Assembly (NCBI GenBank): GCA_900548505.1
Contig: URKI01000015.1
Coordinates: 1 to 44,672 of the forward strand
DNA: 44,672 nt
Direction of reading: 5' to 3'
DNA from: an uncultured Oscillibacter sp.
GTDB lineage: Bacteria > Bacillota > Clostridia > Oscillospirales > Oscillospiraceae
The notes under the pieces are model-generated. The model was given only the letters and a program-made list of their open reading frames with translations, did not search any database and was not told the origin of the DNA. The position numbers were made by a program, and so were the translations under genes. Positions 39,681 through 44,672 of the stretch are shown in pieces; the first letter of the stretch is position 1, and each line of letters starts with the position of its first letter.

Positions 39681-40208
39681 TCAATTCCTTTCCCCGTCCA
39701 GCCGTTCCTTGCACATGCGGTACCGCTGGGCGTCAATGGCCCCGGTGGCCAGCATCTGCTCCACCCACAGCTGCAACGTTTCAACGGTGATGGAGATGCG
39801 CTCCAGCTCTTTCTGAATAAAAATGAAATCCGTCAGCTCATCCTCCCCTATCACACCGTCTGCCGTAATTTCGATCAGGCGCTCTTTGCGCTTGTTCATA
39901 GCGTTAAGGGAAGCCAGCATCTCCAGAACGATCTGGGACAGATCCTTGATCTTCACTTCCGGCACGTACTGCTTTCCAATGGGACATTGATTGGCACAGT
40001 AATAGTTGCAAAGGCTGGGCTGCTTGTATTTTTCCGCCATAACCAGCACTTCGTCCGGATGCGGCAGGCATCGCTCATTCTCGACCTTTTCAATGCGCTC
40101 CGGTGTAATGGACTCCAACAGATCGCTGGCCGCCTCCCGTGTAAGATGCAGCGCCTCCCGCGTTTTTTGATAGATGTTTTTATTCTCTTTGGTGGACGCT
40201 CTCCCCAT
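39681..40208 (-). CDS. XRE-type regulator with Cys-rich centre
   Basis: 175 residues. A helix-turn-helix (about 8-60, KTREALHLTREAASDLLESI, then PERIEKVENERCLPHPDEV) is followed by CNYYCANQCPIGK (about 68-80). Its three cysteines could hold a metal or iron-sulfur cluster and thus sense redox state. The C-terminal half is helical. The ATG at 40208 follows AAGGGGGC; the longer frame overlaps the 51-aa gene. It precedes the coiled-coil gene. Confidence 0.78.
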   Translation of the reverse strand: MGRASTKENKNIYQKTREALHLTREAASDLLESITPERIEKVENERCLPHPDEVLVMAEKYKQPSLCNYYCANQCPIGKQYVPEVKIKDLSQIVLEMLASLNAMNKRKERLIEITADGVIGEDELTDFIFIQKELERISITVETLQLWVEQMLATGAIDAQRYRMCKERLDGERN

Positions 40209-40275
40209 GACCACAGCCCCCTTATGTGTTCTTGCGGCCATTATACGGCCTTCCCGTTGGAAAGGCAATTCCATT

Positions 40276-40431
40276 TCATCTGCTGCCCTTTTTCGGTCTC
40301 ATGCTCCAGAACACCACGTTCATCAAAAGGACGATCAGCATAACAGCGGCCATTGCCGCCCAGAACCCTATATCCACTCCCCACAAAGCAGTGGTTCCAA
40401 ACAGGTCCATCCAGATTTTTGCCCAGTTCAT
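40276..40431 (-). CDS. Small membrane protein downstream of mgtA, 51 aa
   Basis: 51 residues with one clear membrane helix (about 22-43), a Trp-rich amphipathic start (MNWAKIWMDLFG) and a basic tail (RPKKGSR). AAGGAGG lies 9 bases before the ATG. It begins 17 bases after the mgtA stop on the same strand, so it is the last gene of that operon. Small membrane proteins that bind MgtA or MgtB are known in enterobacteria (MgtS, MgtR), but this one is not similar in sequence. Its role here is inferred from position only. Confidence 0.68.
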   Translation of the reverse strand: MNWAKIWMDLFGTTALWGVDIGFWAAMAAVMLIVLLMNVVFWSMRPKKGSR

Positions 40432-40448
40432 ATCGCAGTTCCTCCTTT

Positions 40449-43214
40449 TCAGAGCAGCTCACCGTAGTGGCGTACATAGGCCTTTTTCAGGCTGGTGGCC
40501 AGGATCATATAGAGCAGGATGCAGGGGATAAGATAAGCAAAATAGGCGGCCGGCAGCGCGACAAAGCCCAGCACAGCGCCGAAGGGCGTAAAGGGAATGA
40601 TGGTCAGCACCGTGATCCCGGCCAGCGTCAGCAGCGTCAGCGGTGCAGAGGCGCGGCTCTGAATAAAGGGCAGCTTGGGCGTGCGGATCATATGAATGAC
40701 CAGGGTCTGGCTCCACATGGACTCCACGAACCAGCCGGCCTGGAACAGTCCAATGTACTTTGCCTGCATCAGGGCAAGCTCCGCTCCGCTGAAGTGGGCG
40801 GGCAGATCGTTGAACAGGACACCGCCGGAGATGAACATGGGGCAGAACACAAAGTACATGAAAAGATAGGTGGTAAAGTCAAAGATGGAGCTGGTGGGCC
40901 CCAGCCAGATCATGAAACTGCCCACGCTGGAGGCGTCCCACTTCCGGGGCTTTGCAATGAACTCCTCATCCACATTGTCCCAGGGGATGGCCGTGCAGGA
41001 CAGGTCGTAAATCAGGTTGAGAAAAATGAGATGTACGCTCATCATGGGCAGGAACGGCAGCAGCGCCGAGGCCGCCAGCACCGAGAACATATTGCCGAAG
41101 TTGGACGAGGCGGTCATCTTGATGTACTTGATCATATTGGCATAGGTCTTGCGGCCCTCGATGATGCCCTGCTCCAGCACCATCAGGTCCTTTTCCAGCA
41201 GAATGATGTCCGCTGACTCCTTGGCCACATCCACGGCAGTGTCCACGGAAATACCGATGTCGGCGGCTTTCATGGCTGCGGCGTCGTTGATGCCGTCTCC
41301 CATAAAGCCCACGGTGTGTCCGTTTTCCCGGAGGACCGAGACCACGCGGGCCTTCTGGTCCGGGGTGAGCTTGGCAAATACGTCGGTGGTCTCCGCCTCC
41401 CTGGCCAGCGCGGCATCGCTCATTTTTTCCACCTCCGAGCCCAGCAGCATATTGCGGACCTTCAGCCCCACCTGCTTGCAGATGGTGCGGGTGACTTTGT
41501 CGTTGTCGCCGGTGAGGATCTTAGTGGTCACGCCGTGCTCCTTCAGGGCACGGATGGCGTCCGCAGTGGACTCCTTGGGCGGATCCAGGAACGCAAGGTA
41601 TCCAATGAGCACCATGTCACACTCGTCCTTCACGCCAAACGCGCCCACGGGAGAGGGATTGCTTTTCTGGGCGATGGCCAGCACGCGGAAGCCCTTGTCA
41701 TTGAGTTCGTCCACTGTCTGGAGAATACGGTACCGCACATCGTCGGTCAGCGGCTGCACGCCGCCGTCATATTCCGCAAAGGAGCAGATGGAGAGCATCT
41801 CCTCCACAGCGCCCTTGGTCACCATCTGGGTCTTGCCGGACTGGTCCTGTACCACAGTGGTCAGGCGGCGGCGCGCAAAGTCAAACGGGATCTCGTCTAC
41901 CTTTACATAGTGCTCCGAAAGGTCCACCAGCCGGGAGTCCTCCGCCTCCGCCTCCTCGGTTTTCTGGATGATGGCAAGGTCCATCAGGTTCTTATAACCC
42001 GTCTGGAAATAGCTGTTCAGGTAGGCGTGGCGCAGGACCCGGGTATCGTCCTCTCCGCTCACATTGAGGTGGTATTCCAGCACCACCTTGTCCTGGGTCA
42101 GCGTGCCGGTCTTGTCGGTGCAGAGGATATCGATGGCACCGAAATTCTGAATAGAATTGAGGTTTTTGACAATAGTCTGCTTCTTGCTCATAGACACTGC
42201 GCCCTTGGCAAGGCAGGTGGTCACGATCATGGGGAGCATCTCGGGAGTCAGTCCCACGGCGATGGAGATGGCAAAGAGGAACGCGTCCAGCCAGTCCCCT
42301 TTGGTGATGCCATTGATGAAGAACACCAGCGGGACCATGACCAGCATGAAGCGGATCAGCACCCAGGAGACTGCGTTGACGCCCTTGGTAAAGCTGGTCT
42401 CCACCGCCTCCCCCGCCACCGCGGACGCCATGGACCCGAACAGCGTGTGGTCCCCCACGCATACGACCACGGCGGTAGCGCTGCCGGAGACCACATTGCT
42501 GCCCATGAACGCAATATTGGCATAGTCCGTCAGGCTTTCTTCCGGCGCGCTCACATGGGGCGTTTTCTCGATGGGCTCACTTTCGCCGGTCAGGCTGGCC
42601 TGACTGACGAACAGGTCCTTGGCCTCCAGGATCCGCACATCGGCAGGGATCATATCGCCCGCAGACAAATGCACGATGTCGCCCACCACCAGTTCATCCA
42701 TGGGGATCTCCGCCTTTTCCGCCCCTCTGCGCGTGACGGTGCAGGTGGTGGTGATCATGGCCAGCAGCTTTTCCGCCGCACTGCCGCTTCTGGACTCCTG
42801 CACAAAGCGCAGCGTGCCGGAAATCAGCACCATAGTCAGGATAATGACCGCGGTCAGGCAGTCGAAATCCTCCGGTGTGCTGCCGAAGAGCGAAAAGTAC
42901 GGAAAAACCATATCGGTCATGGTGGATACCAGCGCCAGGCAAAACAAAATGGCGGTGAACGGATTGACAAATGCGTCCGCCAGCCGCTTTGCCAGGGATT
43001 TTTTCTTTTCCCGGGTCACCTTGTTGCTGCCGTATTCGCTGCGGCTCCGGGTCACCGCCTCTGCATCCAGGCCGCACAGCGCGGCGCGCAGATCTTTCAG
43101 AACGTCCTTTGCGGAATGGGTCGCCGCGTGGGTGATCCGGCAGTTGTGCTCATCCCGGAGGACTGCCTTTTCCGCGGCCTGGCGGACCGCCAGGCGATTT
43201 TCCTTCTTGTTCAT
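40449..43214 (-). CDS. mgtA: Magnesium-translocating P-type ATPase
   Basis: 921-residue P3B-type ATPase that imports Mg2+ using ATP. The actuator motif is LTGESEP (near 208), the phosphorylation site DKTGTLT (Asp near 366), the hinge GDGINDAAAMK (near 640), and the segment VNPFTAILFCLALVS starts the membrane part. The N-terminal tail is basic. The length is typical. AAGGAGG is before the ATG. A 34-codon frame upstream ends on this ribosome site and may control expression. A 51-residue membrane protein follows. Confidence 0.96.
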   Translation of the reverse strand: MNKKENRLAVRQAAEKAVLRDEHNCRITHAATHSAKDVLKDLRAALCGLDAEAVTRSRSEYGSNKVTREKKKSLAKRLADAFVNPFTAILFCLALVSTMTDMVFPYFSLFGSTPEDFDCLTAVIILTMVLISGTLRFVQESRSGSAAEKLLAMITTTCTVTRRGAEKAEIPMDELVVGDIVHLSAGDMIPADVRILEAKDLFVSQASLTGESEPIEKTPHVSAPEESLTDYANIAFMGSNVVSGSATAVVVCVGDHTLFGSMASAVAGEAVETSFTKGVNAVSWVLIRFMLVMVPLVFFINGITKGDWLDAFLFAISIAVGLTPEMLPMIVTTCLAKGAVSMSKKQTIVKNLNSIQNFGAIDILCTDKTGTLTQDKVVLEYHLNVSGEDDTRVLRHAYLNSYFQTGYKNLMDLAIIQKTEEAEAEDSRLVDLSEHYVKVDEIPFDFARRRLTTVVQDQSGKTQMVTKGAVEEMLSICSFAEYDGGVQPLTDDVRYRILQTVDELNDKGFRVLAIAQKSNPSPVGAFGVKDECDMVLIGYLAFLDPPKESTADAIRALKEHGVTTKILTGDNDKVTRTICKQVGLKVRNMLLGSEVEKMSDAALAREAETTDVFAKLTPDQKARVVSVLRENGHTVGFMGDGINDAAAMKAADIGISVDTAVDVAKESADIILLEKDLMVLEQGIIEGRKTYANMIKYIKMTASSNFGNMFSVLAASALLPFLPMMSVHLIFLNLIYDLSCTAIPWDNVDEEFIAKPRKWDASSVGSFMIWLGPTSSIFDFTTYLFMYFVFCPMFISGGVLFNDLPAHFSGAELALMQAKYIGLFQAGWFVESMWSQTLVIHMIRTPKLPFIQSRASAPLTLLTLAGITVLTIIPFTPFGAVLGFVALPAAYFAYLIPCILLYMILATSLKKAYVRHYGELL

Positions 43215-43219
43215 TGGTC

Positions 43220-43324
43220 TTACCTCCTTGGTTTTGTAGAGGCAAACAGGGTCACATGAGGGACACGGAACTCCACGTCCCTAAGTGCTGCTCTATGCCT
43301 TCGCGGACTACTGTCAGAGTCCAT
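43220..43324 (-). CDS. mgtA leader ORF, 34 aa, MgtL-like start
   Basis: 34 codons. The peptide begins MDSDSSPRRHRAALRDVEF: alternating acidic residues, then proline and arginines. This is the arrangement of enterobacterial MgtL (acidic/Pro start, then Arg), whose translation senses Mg2+. ACAGGAGG stands 8 bases before the ATG. The stop codon lies 6 bases before the mgtA start, inside its ribosome-site region. A 9-bp hairpin (43260-43281) lies within the frame. An overlapping 25-codon frame starts at 43329. No M-box riboswitch is visible. Confidence 0.55.
   Translation of the reverse strand: MDSDSSPRRHRAALRDVEFRVPHVTLFASTKPRR
43260..43281 (-). promoter_or_regulatory. Hairpin in the mgtA leader
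   Basis: 22-base inverted repeat, 9-bp stem with two G-U pairs, loop of four, inside the leader ORF. Whether leader translation opens it is a plausible control point. Confidence 0.45.
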
Positions 43325-43374
43325 GCCATTCACCTCCTGTTTTATGGAATATCTATCTGAAACCGCATTGCGGA

Positions 43375-43686
43375 TTATTTTTTGCGATATCGATTACTTT
43401 TTTCGATATACCAGACGTCAAAGCCGGCAATCATCAGCCATGCGATCATGGCGACCACAAACCAGTGGTCTGCAAATCCAGACCACAATCCCTTCATCAG
43501 GAAAATAATTCCATTAAGCGCAATAACTTCTCCGATATTGCGGCAAAGCGGGACAATTTTAATTTTCTCTTTTTCTTCCTGCGGCATATTTTTCCACGCA
43601 GATAAATGAATATGTCCTTTCCCACAGGCAAACACAAAGCCCGCTATGGTGAAAAGAACTCCAAAAAAGATGCAGGTGTAATCCAT
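43375..43686 (-). CDS. DUF3784 membrane protein
   Basis: 103 residues with three hydrophobic helices. The WKNMPQEEKEKIKIVPLCRNIG loop is the recognition part of DUF3784, found in many Firmicutes. The function is unknown. GAAAGGAGTG precedes the ATG. GC content is low compared with mgtA next to it, which fits an acquired segment. It lies directly upstream of the mgtA leader on the same strand and may be co-transcribed with it. Confidence 0.8.
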   Translation of the reverse strand: MDYTCIFFGVLFTIAGFVFACGKGHIHLSAWKNMPQEEKEKIKIVPLCRNIGEVIALNGIIFLMKGLWSGFADHWFVVAMIAWLMIAGFDVWYIEKSNRYRKK

Positions 43687-43736
43687 GGCTGCTCACTCCT
43701 TTCGGTGATTGATTTCATTTCTTAGTTTCTTTAATT

Positions 43737-43826
43737 TCAGAAGTCTGAACTTAAACAGCCGCATATCATTGTGAACACGATGTAAAGCGCAAAGAAAACT
43801 GTCAGGCTATGATCTTTGATCTTCAC
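43737..43826 (-). CDS. Possible 29-aa membrane peptide
   Basis: 29 codons from a GTG start with GGGAGG 8 bases upstream. The product is one hydrophobic helix with an N-terminal Lys-rich part (MKIKDHSLTVFFALYIVF) and a CGC near the end. It resembles the size of peptides that join transport ATPases (KdpF-like), but no homology is claimed. It fills the gap between the mgtC remnant and the DUF3784 gene; chance remains possible. Confidence 0.35.
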   Translation of the reverse strand: MKIKDHSLTVFFALYIVFTMICGCLSSDF

Positions 43827-43867
43827 TCACAACACCTCCCAACCGGCACTTATCACTTCTGGGATTG

Positions 43868-44158
43868 CTAATGCCTGTCCAACGATTCCCTCCAAAACTT
43901 GCTTTTGGGTTTTCCTGAAGAACAGTATTCAGCAACGATTTCAACCTTATCGCCAACAACATCGCCGCTTTCCAGATTATTCAGATACAGTGTTTTGCAG
44001 GAATTGTTATTAATCAGCAACAGACGGATTTCCTGCTCTGCATCCGCCTGACAAATGACCGAAATACGATATTGCTTTTCAGACTCATCCCCGACAGTTA
44101 TTGGATTCAGCTTTCTGGCAAGGGGACGCAGGATCAAATTGGAGCCAATGCTCCCGAC
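43868..44158 (-). pseudogene. mgtC/sapB family remnant (C-terminal domain only)
   Basis: About 97 codons matching the end of an MgtC/SapB protein. GSNLILRPLARKLNPI is the last membrane-helix exit, and EKQYRISVICQADAEQEIRLLL followed by GDKVEIVAEYCS is the ACT-like C-terminal domain. The N-terminal membrane half is missing. The open frame continues to 44326, but that part holds the terminator of the neighbouring regulator gene and does not look like MgtC. I read this as a deletion remnant. A short ACT-domain protein would be the alternative. Confidence 0.6.
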
Positions 44159-44221
44159 ACGGAACACCTGATCTGAGCCATAGAGCATGGGAAACATTCC
44201 CTTCGACCACTTACAGAATAC

Positions 44222-44263
44222 AAAAATCGCAAGGAGAATCACATGGCTAAAACCTTGCGATTT
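44222..44263 (-). terminator. Terminator after the response regulator
   Basis: 11-bp perfect stem (44224-44234 with 44253-44263), 18-base loop, T run on the minus strand. The CCTTGCGATTT arm is repeated once more at 44264-44274. Confidence 0.78.
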
Positions 44264-44312
44264 CCTTGCGATTTTGCAAGAATTTAGGCAGGCTGAGTTT
44301 GGCCCGCCTGTG

Positions 44313-44672
44313 TTATAGTTGGTCATTAAACTTGTATCCGATGCCCCAGATGGTCAGAATGTACTTCGGCGCGTCCGGGTCAGGCTCAATTTTCTTCCGT
44401 AGTTTTCGGATAAATGCCATGATGTTGCTGTCGTCCAAAAGGTAATCCTCAGACCACACCGCCCGGTAGATTTGTTCCTTGGTAAATACCTCCCCGCGGT
44501 TCTGAGCAAGGAAATACAGTATGTCAAACTCCTTTGGCGTCAGGCTGACTTCAGCGCCCCCCATGACGACCCTCCTGCTTTTGGGGCTGATTTCCAGTTC
44601 TCCAATCCGCATCCCGTCCGGCGGGTCGAGCGAGGGAGCTTCCGCCTCGCCGGATGCGCTCAGCAGCAGGGA
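44313..44672 (-). CDS. OmpR/PhoB-family response regulator, C-terminal part (5' end outside window)
   Basis: The frame is open to the window edge; the visible 119 residues contain a linker and the full winged-helix DNA-binding domain. LTPKEFDILYFLAQNRGEVF, then DDSNIMAFIRKLRKKIE and the terminal WGIGYKF are the family pattern. The receiver domain lies beyond the window. An internal ATG at 44612 is not the start. The partner kinase is probably outside the window too. The gene ends at the remnant of mgtC, so the junction may mark an insertion border. Confidence 0.9.
   Translation of the reverse strand, partial: SLLLSASGEAEAPSLDPPDGMRIGELEISPKSRRVVMGGAEVSLTPKEFDILYFLAQNRGEVFTKEQIYRAVWSEDYLLDDSNIMAFIRKLRKKIEPDPDAPKYILTIWGIGYKFNDQL

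Noticed and set aside
40353..43259. Long plus-strand frames opposite mgtA (287 and 647 codons)
   Set aside because: Shadows of the P-type ATPase gene; no ribosome sites or domains.
43215..43374. M-box (ykoK) magnesium riboswitch before mgtA
   Set aside because: The region is too short and lacks the conserved M-box elements. It is instead mostly covered by the short leader frame.
1..44672. CRISPR array, rRNA, prophage or transposase genes
   Set aside because: No regularly spaced repeats, rRNA-like stretches, integrase or transposase frames were seen on either strand.

Overview
The window looks like a chromosomal segment of a GC-rich, anaerobic Clostridia bacterium. The best fit is an Oscillospirales relative of the Flavonifractor / Lawsonibacter / Intestinimonas type. 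This is inferred from gene families, strong AGGAGG ribosome sites, many strand-symmetric intrinsic terminators and the absence of aerobic respiratory genes; no rRNA or tRNA is present to settle it. Most of the window is high GC. Two stretches, about 36.6-37.3 kb and 43.3-44.6 kb, are visibly AT-richer and look acquired.

Layout. 0-3.6 kb: end of an AzgA-type purine permease, then an NhaC-family antiporter and an M20 amidohydrolase behind a promoter with an ArgR-like box. 3.6-10 kb: DUF5655 and SpoU methyltransferase genes on the minus strand, facing an sbcD-sbcC-DEDDh exonuclease operon. 10-17.5 kb: FUSC transporter, membrane proteins, a TetR regulator, a hexapeptide acetyltransferase, and two YcxB-like loci whose promoters share the same response-regulator-type box and spacing. 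17.5-19.1 kb: a promoter, a structured untranslated RNA ending in a terminator, then an M20 peptidase. 19.2-24.5 kb: flavin reductase and a five-gene minus-strand cluster (acetyltransferase, FMN reductase, alpha/beta hydrolase, cyclophilin-like lipoprotein, CMD-cupin) divergent from a LysR regulator. 24.5-26.8 kb: three small membrane proteins and a TetR regulator with two identical operators. 26.8-29.8 kb: redox block with ferredoxin, NapH-like protein, Crp/Fnr regulator, thioredoxin and thioredoxin reductase; two Crp-type sites mark the promoters. 29.9-31.2 kb: DUF2200, XRE regulator and a small coiled-coil protein. 31.2-36.6 kb: a nine-gene, tightly overlapping minus-strand operon from a variant peptide deformylase to a DUF5714-ArsC fusion. 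36.7-37.9 kb: low-GC EVE/PUA-like gene and an SGNH hydrolase. 38.3-40.2 kb: XRE regulator, coiled-coil protein and a 56-residue protein. 40.3-44.7 kb: magnesium block with a short leader ORF, mgtA, a 51-residue membrane protein, DUF3784, an mgtC remnant and a truncated OmpR-family regulator.

The most interesting points are regulatory. They are the MgtL-like leader ORF before mgtA and the small ORF after it, the paired direct-repeat promoters of the YcxB loci, the unclassified RNA before the M20 gene, and the match between the Crp protein's RExxxR recognition helix and two TGTGA-N5-TCAC sites at class II position. Several small genes (58, 56, 51, 34 and 29 codons) were found by reading the strands directly.
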